This document shows positions 25,782 through 34,133 of a DNA stretch of 64,000 nt, piece after piece (the stretch's first letter is position 1; each line of letters begins with the position of its first letter). Made by a program: the position numbers and the translations under genes. Origin of the DNA: Gottfriedia acidiceleris (lineage in GTDB: Bacteria > Bacillota > Bacilli > Bacillales > Bacillaceae_G). The notes under the pieces were generated by a model. That model had not been told where the DNA came from. It worked only from the letters and a program-made list of their open reading frames with translations, and did not search any database. Location: positions 2,108,001-2,172,000 of the forward strand of contig NZ_CP096034.1 in assembly GCF_023115465.1 (NCBI RefSeq), given 5' to 3'.

Positions 25782-25814
25782 AAAAATCTTTTATTTTATG
25801 GTGTTCTAACTGAG

Positions 25815-25847
25815 TAAGTAATACTTTTTTTGAGTATTACTTTTTTT
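25815..25847 (+). terminator. Terminator after the DUF2269-like gene
   Basis: AAGTAATAC / GTATTACTT stem followed by a T tract. Confidence 0.9.
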
Positions 25848-25938
25848 TATGAAAAAACGATAATATTTACCAAAAAATTAAACATTCTAATTAATGTGTT
25901 TTTCTAGTTTCAAGATTGAAGTAAGCGTTTAATTAAAT

Positions 25939-25966
25939 ATGACATTTGTCATCTTTTTCATATGAC
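25939..25966. promoter_or_regulatory. Candidate DesR sites upstream of des
   Basis: ATGACATTTGTCAT (25939-25952) is a perfect inverted repeat, followed by ATATGAC (25960-25966) giving a second GTCAT/ATGAC pair. A TATAAT at 25998-26003 lacks a -35 box, so activation is needed. DesR from B. subtilis binds two adjacent sites at a similar distance; binding here is inferred. Confidence 0.6.
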
Positions 25967-26051
25967 GCCTGCTACTACCAATGGGGAAAATAACTTATAT
26001 AATTAGGATAATATAATAATAAAAGTTACAACATTAGGAAGGAACTTCTAA

Positions 26052-27077
26052 ATGTCAAAAGAAAATCAAAAGAGTTTACGAAAGCAAATTATTCCTTATG
26101 AAAAATCAAATTTAAAAGCTAGTATTTGGCAAATGATTAATACTTTTATTCCATTTATATTTTTGTGGTATTTTGCCTATAAAAGTATTTCTATTTCAGT
26201 AGTATTAACGATCTTTATTGATATTGTTGCTGCACTATTCTTAATAAGGATATTTATCATCTTCCATGATTGTTGTCATCAATCATTTTTTAAGAATAAA
26301 ACAGCAAATAAAGTTCTTGGCACAATTACAGGCGTTGTTACTTTATTTCCATTCAGCCAGTGGAAGCATAGTCATTCAATCCACCATGCAACAAGTGGTA
26401 ACTTAGATAAACGCGGGATTGGAGATATGTGGGTTTTAACTGTTGAAGAGTACGTTGAAGCATCGTTGTGGACAAAAATACAATATCGTCTATACCGTAA
26501 TCCGTTAATCATGTTTGGTTTAGGACCAATTTATATCGTGTTAATTACAAATCGGTTCAATACGAAAAATGCGAAATTAAAAGAAAGACTAAACACCTAT
26601 TTAACTAATATATTAATTGTTGGGGGTTCGGCGTTATTTTGCCTTACAATTGGTTGGGAAAATTATTTAATAGTAGAAGGTCCGATCTTTTTCATCTCGG
26701 CAGTATTAGGAATTTGGCTTTTCTATGTACAGCATCAATTTGAAGACACTTATTTTGAAGAAGATGCGAATTGGGAATATGTAAAAGCAGCGGTTGAAGG
26801 AAGTTCGTTTTATAAACTTCCAAAATTATTGCAATGGATTACAGGTAATATTGGATACCACCATGTTCATCATTTAAGTCCAAGAGTACCGAATTATAAT
26901 TTAGAGTCTGTTCATAATAATACGCTTCCATTACAAAGTGTACCGACGATTACACTAAAAACTAGTTTAACATCTTTAAAATTCAAATTATGGAATGAAG
27001 AAACAAAGCAATTTGTAGGATTCAAAGATATAAAATCAATCTATAAAGTAAATCGCGAAAGTTCAGACACTGTCTGA
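26052..27077 (+). CDS. des: Membrane phospholipid acyl desaturase
   Basis: 341 residues, multi-pass membrane enzyme that inserts a cis double bond into acyl chains of existing phospholipids to keep the membrane fluid in the cold. The three diiron histidine boxes are present: HDCCH (72-76), HSHSIHH (106-112) and HHVHH (270-274). Helix pairs flank the boxes. Length is close to B. subtilis Des (delta-5 desaturase). GGAAGGAAC precedes the ATG. It is followed by desK-desR, the thermosensing pair that controls it. Confidence 0.95.
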   Translation: MSKENQKSLRKQIIPYEKSNLKASIWQMINTFIPFIFLWYFAYKSISISVVLTIFIDIVAALFLIRIFIIFHDCCHQSFFKNKTANKVLGTITGVVTLFPFSQWKHSHSIHHATSGNLDKRGIGDMWVLTVEEYVEASLWTKIQYRLYRNPLIMFGLGPIYIVLITNRFNTKNAKLKERLNTYLTNILIVGGSALFCLTIGWENYLIVEGPIFFISAVLGIWLFYVQHQFEDTYFEEDANWEYVKAAVEGSSFYKLPKLLQWITGNIGYHHVHHLSPRVPNYNLESVHNNTLPLQSVPTITLKTSLTSLKFKLWNEETKQFVGFKDIKSIYKVNRESSDTV

Positions 27078-27083
27078 ACTTTT
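27058..27083 (+). terminator. Hairpin over the des stop codon
   Basis: AAAGTTCAGACA / TGTCTGAACTTTT perfect stem that includes the last codons and stop of des. The T tail is short, so it may act as a partial terminator or mRNA stabiliser between des and desKR. Confidence 0.65.
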
Positions 27084-27180
27084 GATGTATTTAATTTATT
27101 TTTATAAAGATTAACTTTGCTTAACTATGATAAGATTGATAAATAAATGACACAAAATGTTTGAATAATGAGGTAAATTT

Positions 27181-28317
27181 ATGTTTAAAAGATATTTAGT
27201 TTTCCTAAAAAGTACAGGAATCTCACCATATATTTGGACAGTTTTAGGGATTTCGCCATTTTATTTTATTTTTCTTTCTGCACATTCCACTTTAAGAATC
27301 ATAATAGGAATTTTACTAACAATATCATTTTTTATCATCTATCGATTGGCGTACAGATCAAAAGGATGGTCAATTTTTCTATGGTCATCCATCTTAATCA
27401 TCATATCCACTTCAATGAATATACTTTTTAGTTATGTATATTTTGCATTTTTTATAGCATATATGATTGGAAAAAGAAAAAATAGGGTCACATTTTTAAC
27501 TTTATATATCCTTCATTTAGTAATCACTACAATATCAATCAACATCACGATTATCCTTCAAGAAGAATTAATAATTAGGCAGCTTCCATTTATTATCATC
27601 ACTTGGATTAGCGTTATTTTGCTACCATTTAGTCTTTACAGTCGAAATGAAAGAGGGCAATTAGAAGAAAAGTTAGTAGATGCTAATAAACGTATTTCAG
27701 ATCTTGTAAAACTAGAAGAACGTCAAAGAATTGCTCGTGATTTACATGATACACTAGGTCAAAAACTTTCACTGATTGGTTTAAAAAGTGACTTAGCTAG
27801 AAAGTTAATTACAAAGGATCCAGAGTTAGCTCAAAATGAATTAAAGGACGTACAACAAACAGCCAGAACAGCTTTAAATGAAGTACGAAAAATCGTTTCT
27901 CAAATGAGAGGGATTCGAATTAAAGATGAACTAATAAGGATTAAGCAAATCCTACATGCGGCTGAAATTGCAGTTGAATGTAACGAAAACTTTCAACTTT
28001 CAAATGTTTCCTTACTTACAGAAAATATTGTTAGTATGTGCTTAAAGGAAGCCGTAACAAATGTTGTAAAACATAGTCATGCTACTTTATGTAAAATATC
28101 AATTAGACAAATGAAAAATGAAATAATTTTTTCTGTAATAGATAATGGAGTTGGTTGTAAATCGGATAAGTTTACAACTGGTTATGGGTTAATTGGAATG
28201 AAGGAACGACTCGAATTTGTGAATGGAACATTAGAGGTAAACTGTGAAAATGGAATGACTTTAATTATGACAGTTCCAATCGATGTTAAACAAATTGAAG
28301 TGGAGGAACTAGTATGA
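27181..28317 (+). CDS. desK: Thermosensor histidine kinase DesK
   Basis: 378 residues: four to five membrane helices in the first 155 residues that sense bilayer thickness, a signalling coiled coil (EEKLVDANKRISDLVKLEER), a HisKA_3 domain with phospho-His189 in RIARDLHDTLGQKL, and an HATPase_c domain (VIDNGVGCKS, TGYGLIGMKERLE). In the cold DesK phosphorylates DesR; in a fluid membrane it acts as phosphatase. His189 and order match B. subtilis DesK. The ATG of desR overlaps its stop by 4 nt. Confidence 0.95.
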   Translation: MFKRYLVFLKSTGISPYIWTVLGISPFYFIFLSAHSTLRIIIGILLTISFFIIYRLAYRSKGWSIFLWSSILIIISTSMNILFSYVYFAFFIAYMIGKRKNRVTFLTLYILHLVITTISINITIILQEELIIRQLPFIIITWISVILLPFSLYSRNERGQLEEKLVDANKRISDLVKLEERQRIARDLHDTLGQKLSLIGLKSDLARKLITKDPELAQNELKDVQQTARTALNEVRKIVSQMRGIRIKDELIRIKQILHAAEIAVECNENFQLSNVSLLTENIVSMCLKEAVTNVVKHSHATLCKISIRQMKNEIIFSVIDNGVGCKSDKFTTGYGLIGMKERLEFVNGTLEVNCENGMTLIMTVPIDVKQIEVEELV

Positions 28318-28913
28318 TTAGGATCGTAATTGCTGAAGACCAACGAATGCTATTAGGTGCTCTTGGTTCTTTACTTAATCTAGAAGATGATATGGAAGTT
28401 GTTGGTAAAGCATCAAATGGAGAAGAAGCAGTTAAACTAGTCAAGCAATTACAACCTGACATTTGTATAATGGATATTGAAATGCCAGGTAAAACTGGAC
28501 TTGAGGCCGCAGAAGAATTAAAACCTTTAGATTGTAAAGTGATTATATTAACAACTTTTGCTAGATCTGGTTATTTTCAAAGAGCTTTAAAAGCGGGTGT
28601 AAAGGGCTATTTATTAAAGGATAGTCCAAGTGAAGAGTTAGCAAGTTCAATTAGAAGTATTATTTCCGGGAAGAGAATCTATGCTCCAGAACTTATGGAT
28701 GATGTATACGCTGAAGAAAATCCGTTAACTGACCGAGAAAAAGAAGTTTTAGAACTAGTAGCCGATGGTAAGAACACACAAGAAATTGCAGATGAATTGA
28801 GTCTAAAAACAGGAACAGTTAGAAATTATATATCTATGATTTTAGACAAATTAGAAGTTAAAAATAGAATCGAAGCTATAAAACAATCAAAAGAAAAAGG
28901 TTGGTTTAAGTGA
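28314..28913 (+). CDS. desR: Response regulator DesR
   Basis: 199 residues, NarL/FixJ type: receiver with Asp54 (CIMDIEMPGKTG) and a LuxR-type HTH (NPLTDREKEVLELVADGKNT, KTGTVRNYISMILDKLEV). Phosphorylated DesR tetramerises and activates des. Asp54 and gene order match B. subtilis. Co-translated with desK; palindromic sites upstream of des are its probable targets. Confidence 0.95.
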   Translation: MIRIVIAEDQRMLLGALGSLLNLEDDMEVVGKASNGEEAVKLVKQLQPDICIMDIEMPGKTGLEAAEELKPLDCKVIILTTFARSGYFQRALKAGVKGYLLKDSPSEELASSIRSIISGKRIYAPELMDDVYAEENPLTDREKEVLELVADGKNTQEIADELSLKTGTVRNYISMILDKLEVKNRIEAIKQSKEKGWFK

Positions 28914-28933
28914 AGTTTATTGCAGGAAAATAA

Positions 28934-29013
28934 AAACAAGAATAGCAGGTAGGGCAAGAATTGAAAACAAAATTTTCAATACTTAAGATCCCAACCAACC
29001 TGCATTCCTTGTT
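28934..29013. repeat. Long imperfect hairpin between converging genes
   Basis: AACAAG-AATAGCAGGT / ACCTGCATTCCTTGTT outer stem with an inner ATTGAAAA / TTTTCAAT stem. It sits between desR and the hydrolase, where a bidirectional terminator is expected, but T tracts are poor. Confidence 0.5.
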
Positions 29014-29019
29014 TACCAT

Positions 29020-29895
29020 TTAGTTTCCTGCTTTTCTTTTTTCTTTTTTTCTAGATTTTGTTTTTCCTTTACTAGATTTTTGTACTTCCTTAAAAAATTC
29101 GTCAAGCTCCTTATTGAACTTATCTGTTTCTTCCAAAAATAAAAGATGACTACTATTATAAAATGGAACAAATTTTGAACCTTTTATCTTTTTTTGAATA
29201 AACTCACCAGCGGCTATTGGGAAAAATCCATGACTACCAAAACAAATTAATGTTGGAATATCAACATTACAAAGAGTATCCCGATAATCTACAGCAGTTT
29301 GATTGAATACTATTGTACTTGCAATCGCTGCAGGTAATTTATTCATTTCTTTTAGTATCCATTTATGTTCTTTTGGATCAGGTTGATCCATATACATACC
29401 ATATATAAAATCGCTATTAAATTTGTTCTGATCTTCTTGGATAGACTGCATTACATTTTTTAATATCGTAAAATCAAACGCTCCAAACTCCCAATCTGGC
29501 CATATATAATCGGATGCAGATTGATCAACAACTGTTAGCGCCTTAATATTTTTACTGCCAAATTGATTAACATAATCCCACAATACAAAAGCTCCCATTG
29601 ACCAACCTACTAAAATGACATCCTTTAAATCTAGTTTATCTATAAAGCATTTTAAATCACGTGCGTACTGTGCTACTGTATGCCCAAATTGAACTTTTGA
29701 GGACTTTCCATGTGCTCGTAAATCTAAAGTAATGACGCGATAATTTTTACTAAAATACGGTACTTGTTTATGAAAAAACTTACTACTCATCATAACTCCA
29801 TGAACAAAAACAACTGTTTGACCTTCCCCGTGATCTTCATAATAGAGCTTTGTATGTGAATCAAGTTCTACAAATGCCAATTTAATCGCCCCCAT
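29020..29895 (-). CDS. Alpha/beta-hydrolase
   Basis: 291 residues with the alpha/beta-hydrolase layout: oxyanion segment FVHGVMMSS (30-38), LDLRAHGKSS, nucleophile elbow GWSMGAF with Ser99, acid Asp in IPTLICFGSHG region and a late His (FYNSSHLLF). It may be an esterase or lactonase; the substrate is not apparent. The last 18 residues are very Lys/Arg-rich (SKGKTKSRKKEKRKAGN), which is odd. A TTG five codons in (29880) follows GGGGGCG and may be the true start, since the ATG has no ribosome site. Confidence 0.85.
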   Translation of the reverse strand: MGAIKLAFVELDSHTKLYYEDHGEGQTVVFVHGVMMSSKFFHKQVPYFSKNYRVITLDLRAHGKSSKVQFGHTVAQYARDLKCFIDKLDLKDVILVGWSMGAFVLWDYVNQFGSKNIKALTVVDQSASDYIWPDWEFGAFDFTILKNVMQSIQEDQNKFNSDFIYGMYMDQPDPKEHKWILKEMNKLPAAIASTIVFNQTAVDYRDTLCNVDIPTLICFGSHGFFPIAAGEFIQKKIKGSKFVPFYNSSHLLFLEETDKFNKELDEFFKEVQKSSKGKTKSRKKEKRKAGN

Positions 29896-30013
29896 TGGCT
29901 TTTAAATATCTTACTTTCCTATATTATTTCATCTCATAATAGTTCATGACTATTCGCAATTTCTTTGAATAAAGTTGTTTAAGTAAAGACTCTGTTATAA
30001 AAGATTGTTGATT

Positions 30014-30042
30014 TTCTTATTGAACTTAATGGCAGTTTAGTT
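30014..30042 (+). repeat. Beta-type palindrome, left half (5' exon of the intron)
   Basis: TTCTTATTGAACTTAATGGC and on to AGTTTAGTT is the left part of the ATGGCAG-centred palindrome seen intact at 33578, 43458 and 43854. The right arm is missing because the group II intron starts here. Confidence 0.75.
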
Positions 30043-30798
30043 GTGCGAAATGTTTCTAGCTTAAATGGAGAATGGTCACATTACTCTGGTAAAGGCTAGA
30101 CAGTTCCTTTCGGAATTGAAGGATTATATCGAAGAATCAAATGATTGGGTAACGCCTTGAAGGGTTCTCTCTTAGTCGAATAGCATTTGATTTAGTAAGA
30201 ATGATCGTGTTATAAGCTCGGCGAAAAGGCGTAAGAAATTACCGTACCAGTTCGGCTGACGAAATCCTACTCGATGGAGTGGTGTAATTCATGATGCTTG
30301 AGTTGAATGAATATGGTGAGAATGCGAATAAACCTAAAATAAAAGGTTAAGCTGACAAACTTCTGAATGTACGGGTCTATAACTGCAATACATAGAAATG
30401 TGTATATCACCAAATTGTGAGGTTAGATGTGGATGAGTAAGACTAACTAATATGAAAATCCATGATACGTTACAGGCGTATGAATGCTAACAGGCTTAAA
30501 GGAAGCACCTAAGTTCATTCTATAATAAATATAATTCAACATTGTAAGCTGGTAACGTAGAGGGCTTACTCCCAATGAAGCGTTGGCAAGGAAAGCATTA
30601 ATGATACTAGTTACTGTATAACTTGTCTTTATATCAGTGAAAGTGGTGGCACAGTACCTATGAAATGTCTAATCCACATGGAGGGATAGCCACTAGACTA
30701 ATAAAGATTTATTCAACCATGTAAGGCAGTTCTTTATCGATTAATAAGGTTCTTGTGAGACTAAAAGAGGTTTAACTTCGAAAGGAGAAACCGACTTA

Positions 30799-32601
30799 TT
30801 GAAACGGGAGAAACTGAGACACAGTGAATATTACAGTATGCAAACTTGTTTTGACATACTTTATGCCCAAAGTGTCAGTGGTCATCACTTCTATGATTTA
30901 ACAGAATTAATGTGTTCTGAAGATAATATTCGACTTGCTTACCGAAACATTAAAAGAAATACAGGAAGCAAAACTGCGGGAACAGATAAATTAACGATAG
31001 ATAATATTATACATCTGTCAGTTACAGAAGTAATAGAAAAGGTTCAAACAATGTTCATGTGTTACGAGCCTCGAACAGTAAGGCGTGTTTTTATTCCGAA
31101 AGGAAAAGGAAAAAACAGACCATTGGGGATTCCAACAATTTGGGATAGAATCTTTCAACAATGTATACTTCAAATTTTAGAGCCAATATGTGAAGCAAAA
31201 TTCCATAAACATAGCTATGGATTCAGACCGAATCGTAGCACACACCATGCCAAAGCTAGATTCGAGTTTCTAATAAATCGAGTTGGACTCTACCATTGTA
31301 TAGATGTAGATATAAAAGGATTCTTCGATAACGTTAATCATAGTAAATTACTAAAACAAATGTGGTCGCTAGGTATAAGGGATAAACCACTTCTTTCTAT
31401 TATATCTAAACTGTTAAAAGCAGAGATTGAAGGTGTAGGTATTCCTACAAGAGGCACTCCACAAGGAGGAATATTATCTCCCCTACTTTCCAACATTGTA
31501 TTAAATGAGTTGGATTGGTGGATTAGTGAACAATGGGAAACGTTTAAAAGTAATCATACTTATTTGAGCAATGGCAGCAAGTATAAGTCTTTAAAGAAAA
31601 CAGCTTTGAAAGAGTGCTTTATCGTTCGCTACGCGGACGATTTTAAGATAATGTGTAGGACAAGGTCACAGGCAATAAAAATGAATTATGCATTGAAAGA
31701 CTTCCTAAAAAACAGACTACATCTGGAAACCAGTGAAGAGAAATCTAAAATTATCAACTTAAAGAAGAACTCTTCCGAGTTTCTTGGCTTTTCAGTAAAA
31801 GCCATAAGAAAAGGAAAAACGTATGTAGCAAGGTCCGATATGTCGAAGAAGGCAAAAGAAAACGCCTTCCAAAAGATAAAGGAAGCTATAAAATTGGTTA
31901 AGAAAAAACCTGGCAATCAGACTGTTTGGAATTTTAATACAGTGGTAATGGGAATCCAAAACTATTATTCTGTTGCCTCTCAAATTACTATTAATCTAAA
32001 TAAGTTAAACTATCATCTACGCAAAACGTTATACAATCAACTAAAGAATATTAGAACAGAGGCAAGTTTTCATGATATGACTAAGACCTTACAGAAAAGG
32101 TACAAAGGTTATGAAAGTAAATTATATAAGATACAGCAAATGGTATTTGTCCCTATCCATGCCCAACGGTGGAAATTACCACACTGTTTTACACAAACGA
32201 TATGTAACTTCACTGCCGAAGGTAGAGCGAAAATACATAATAACTTAAAAGCTATCGATAGAAATATACTTACTTACATCATGAGAAACTACATTCCAAA
32301 TCGATCAATTGAATACAATGACAATCGAATCAGTAAATTTATTGCCCAATATGGCAAATGTGCCATATTGGGAGTGGATTTAGGGATAAATGAATGGCAT
32401 TGTCATCACATTAATCCTTATCATCTTTCAAAGGATGATAGCTATTCAAATCTTATTATTGTAGATAAATTTATACATAAACTGCTTCATCTAAAGGATG
32501 AGGATAAAACAGAAACTCTTTTGAAATCCTTTAAACTTACTCGTAAGCAAATGGAAAAAGTAAATTCGTTACGACTAAAATGTCAGAATCAAACAATCTA
32601 A
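30799..32601 (+). CDS. ltrA: Group II intron reverse transcriptase/maturase with HNH endonuclease
   Basis: 600 residues: RT palm with TWDRIFQQCILQILEPI, YGFRPNRSTHHA, the TPQGGILSPLLSNIVLNELD block and catalytic YADD (278-281), thumb/domain X (about 370-480), then a C-terminal HNH nuclease (about 515-565; CAILGVDLGINEWHCHHINP...NLIIVDKFIHKLLH). It splices the intron RNA and copies it into a cleaved target. TTG start with AAAGGAG upstream. Full length, no stops or shifts. Confidence 0.94.
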   Translation: MKREKLRHSEYYSMQTCFDILYAQSVSGHHFYDLTELMCSEDNIRLAYRNIKRNTGSKTAGTDKLTIDNIIHLSVTEVIEKVQTMFMCYEPRTVRRVFIPKGKGKNRPLGIPTIWDRIFQQCILQILEPICEAKFHKHSYGFRPNRSTHHAKARFEFLINRVGLYHCIDVDIKGFFDNVNHSKLLKQMWSLGIRDKPLLSIISKLLKAEIEGVGIPTRGTPQGGILSPLLSNIVLNELDWWISEQWETFKSNHTYLSNGSKYKSLKKTALKECFIVRYADDFKIMCRTRSQAIKMNYALKDFLKNRLHLETSEEKSKIINLKKNSSEFLGFSVKAIRKGKTYVARSDMSKKAKENAFQKIKEAIKLVKKKPGNQTVWNFNTVVMGIQNYYSVASQITINLNKLNYHLRKTLYNQLKNIRTEASFHDMTKTLQKRYKGYESKLYKIQQMVFVPIHAQRWKLPHCFTQTICNFTAEGRAKIHNNLKAIDRNILTYIMRNYIPNRSIEYNDNRISKFIAQYGKCAILGVDLGINEWHCHHINPYHLSKDDSYSNLIIVDKFIHKLLHLKDEDKTETLLKSFKLTRKQMEKVNSLRLKCQNQTI

Positions 32602-32660
32602 AATTGGAAGAAAAGCACTCGTCTGCTTAATACATAGAAAAGAATAAATTGGATTAGTTG

Positions 32661-32700
32661 GAACGCCGTATGCGGTGAAAGTTGCACGTACGGTGTGAAC
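32661..32700 (+). ncRNA. Group II intron domain V
   Basis: Hairpin CGCCGTATGC-GGTGAAAGT-TGCACGTACGG with a GAAA loop, the catalytic hairpin of group II introns. It lies 60 nt after the maturase stop and about 45 nt before the 3' splice site. Confidence 0.85.
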
Positions 32701-32745
32701 AGGGGGAAAAGGGAGCGATAACTTCAAACCCTTACCTATCTGTAT

Positions 32746-32879
32746 TAAAAGGATTACTTCTACCCATTATAGAATATATATATCAAAATCTTATAGAGAA
32801 AGTTGGATACGATTTGCAATTGGGAATTATTATAGGACTTTATAGGTTAGCTTTTTTTAGCTTAGGGAGTCTTTTATAA
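32746..32879 (+). pseudogene. Hydrophobic reading-frame remnant in the 3' exon
   Basis: Right after the intron the frame KGLLLPIIEYIYQNL...IIIGLYRLAFFSLGSLL runs to a stop at 32879. It has no start or ribosome site of its own, so it is either the tail of a gene cut by the intron or chance. Function unknown. Confidence 0.3.
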
Positions 32880-32886
32880 CAAAAAA

Positions 32887-33039
32887 ATGCATAAGGAAGA
32901 AAGATTTTTAAGCTTTAAATTATTGTTCCCCCTTTTGTGGGCTGTCGATGATTTGCCCTATTGGGTTACAAAAATCTTGTTATTACTATTTGGTGTTATA
33001 GGTTGTTTTTACGGAAGCTATCAGTTATTTACCTATTGA
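32887..33039 (+). CDS. Small membrane protein, 50 aa
   Basis: MHKEERFLSFKLLFPLLWAV is followed by one clear membrane helix (VTKILLLLFGVIGCFYGSYQ). There is no good ribosome site; the start lies 8 nt after the stop of the preceding frame, so coupling is possible. Not recognised. Its stop lies within a palindromic repeat (33034-33066), like several genes in this island. Confidence 0.45.
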   Translation: MHKEERFLSFKLLFPLLWAVDDLPYWVTKILLLLFGVIGCFYGSYQLFTY

Positions 33040-33066
33040 AAACTAAAGGTAAGCATTAGTTCAATA
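33034..33066. repeat. Palindromic repeat, alpha-type degenerate
   Basis: TATTGAAAACTAA / TTAGTTCAATA arms around AGGTAAGCA. Related to the ACTAACGCATGCTTTAGT family at gene ends in this island. Confidence 0.55.
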
Positions 33067-33102
33067 ACAAATCATTCAGTAATATGCAGGAGAAGGTATT
33101 TT

Positions 33103-33447
33103 ATGAAAAAGATTAAAGAGGATGAGCATTTTTATAATAATAAATACATATTAAATAACGATATATTAGAATTTGAAAGAGTCTATATGGTTGATGAATA
33201 TAAATTTGATAAAGAATCTTATGAGAAGTTAAGTAAGATTTATGAACAGTTACCATCATATATGGGTAATCCAACCACATTTCCTTGAAGGTTTGGTAAT
33301 GAGGAAAAAGGAGATAAATTTTTTATATCAGTTTCATTCGAAATGTCAGGGCTGAAATTTTGGGGTAATTTACCTATTTTTGATTTTTTACATTGGGAAA
33401 ATAAATTCCATGATTTAATAAGAAAGCTTCCATTTAAATATCAATAA
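33103..33447 (+). pseudogene. Orphan gene interrupted by an in-frame TGA
   Basis: MKKIKEDEHFYNNKYILNND... runs 61 codons to TGA (33286-33288) and continues in the same frame as RFGNEEKGDKFFISVSFEMS to a natural stop at 33445-33447, giving a 114-codon gene with one nonsense codon. The downstream half has the composition of real protein (Phe/Trp-rich, VSFEMSGLKFWGNLPIF), so a single point mutation seems likely. Ribosome site AGGAGAAGG. Small charged/aromatic proteins of this kind are often toxin-immunity proteins, but no family is recognised. Confidence 0.7.
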
Positions 33448-33458
33448 TAAACATTTTC

Positions 33459-33554
33459 CTTATTCAACTACCATGGGAGTACGATATAAACTTCCATTCA
33501 CTGTTGTGAATCTTAGGATTCATGGATGGCTAACGCAAGCAATAGTTGAACAAG
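33459..33554. repeat. Long alpha-type palindromic repeat, copy 1
   Basis: 96 bp: outer arms CTTATTCAACTA (33459-33470) and TAGTTGAACAAG (33543-33554), with inner hairpins TTCAC/GTGAA and GAATC/GATTC. A second copy at 42417-42512 is nearly identical. The outer ends match RYYYAAC...GTTRRRY, the pattern of integron attC ends, though this is a weak test. Confidence 0.85.
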
Positions 33555-33555
33555 C

Positions 33556-33580
33556 CAAAGCTGCTTCGGTAGCTTTTTTC
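33556..33580 (+). terminator. Terminator AAAGCTGCTTCGGTAGCTTT
   Basis: Short stem AAGCT/AGCTT with TTCG-type loop and a T tract, right after the long repeat. A nearly identical one follows the repeat at 41826. Confidence 0.85.
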
Positions 33581-33615
33581 TTATTCAAGTAAATGGCAGA
33601 TTAGTTGAATAAGAA
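33578..33615. repeat. Beta-type palindromic repeat
   Basis: TTCTTATTCAA / TTGAATAAGAA 11-bp arms (33578-33588, 33605-33615) around GTAAATGGCAGATTAG. Same family as 30014, 34807 (inverted), 43458 and 43854. Confidence 0.85.
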
Positions 33616-33678
33616 GAGGTTATACGGAGTAATAGTTAGGATAATTAAGTAGAGTTAAATTATATAGGGGAGATCAAT

Positions 33679-33948
33679 ATGAGGTACAAATTGATAATCT
33701 TATTATTGGTTGTTTTGATTATAGGATTGCTTGTAATGATTGGTATTTCATTTGAAAAATGTTTACTTTGGTTGTTATACATTAGTCTTGCCTCTCTTGT
33801 TTCGATCGTACTTTGGCAACTATTTGAATTTATTTGGATACTCATCCTTCAAAAAAAATACTATGATCGGTTTTTATTCTGGATAAAGCCAAAGCGAAAA
33901 TCAAAAAAGAATCTAAAGAAAAAAAGAAATAAGGTCAAAAGGAAGTAA
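33679..33948 (+). CDS. Small two-helix membrane protein with basic tail
   Basis: 89 residues: helices at about 4-24 (LIILLLVVLIIGLLVMIG) and 28-56, then a strongly basic tail (KPKRKSKKNLKKKRNKVKRK) that would lie in the cytoplasm and could bind nucleic acid or acidic lipid. Not recognised. AGGGGAG lies upstream of ATG. It is bounded by a beta-type palindrome upstream and an alpha-type core downstream, the cassette pattern of the island. Confidence 0.65.
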   Translation: MRYKLIILLLVVLIIGLLVMIGISFEKCLLWLLYISLASLVSIVLWQLFEFIWILILQKKYYDRFLFWIKPKRKSKKNLKKKRNKVKRK

Positions 33949-33978
33949 AAATTAAGCTTTTAGTCAATATATAATGTA

Positions 33979-33996
33979 ACTAACGCATACTTTAGT
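33979..33996. repeat. Alpha-type palindrome core
   Basis: ACTAACGCATACTTTAGT after the 89-aa gene. Short form of the alpha repeat. Confidence 0.65.
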
Positions 33997-34133
33997 ATAT
34001 TTATCAAAAAAGTTGTTATAATTTGCAATTATTTTGCAGTAATGAAATTAAAAATCAAAAATAAAGGAAATATCTTCTTGACAGTCGAATATTTGCCTAG
34101 AAGCAATTAACTATTCCGATGAGGAGGATTCTT

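Larger units (their letters stand above)
30043..32745 (+). mobile_element. Group II intron with HNH-type maturase
   Basis: About 2.7 kb from GTGCG (30043) to the CTTACCTATCTGTAT end (32745, exact to a few bases). It has a long structured 5' part (30043-30780), a maturase gene in domain IV, and domain V at 32661-32700 (CGCCGTATGCGGTGAAAG...GCACGTACGG). One G-U pair replaces G-C in the domain V apical stem relative to the second copy. It appears complete and potentially mobile. The insertion point lies in a dispersed palindromic repeat. Confidence 0.88.

Noticed and set aside
28934..29013. Small regulatory RNA gene
   Set aside because: A long hairpin exists between two converging genes, but no promoter was found; a terminator role is simpler.
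30799..32601. Retron or DGR reverse transcriptase
   Set aside because: Domain X and HNH parts, plus domain V and 5' GTGCG, fit a group II intron; no msr/msd or variable-repeat pair was seen.
32682..32879. 65-codon frame starting in the intron 3' end
   Set aside because: Its first part is intron RNA (domain V); only the part after 32745 could be exon, so it was listed merely as a remnant.
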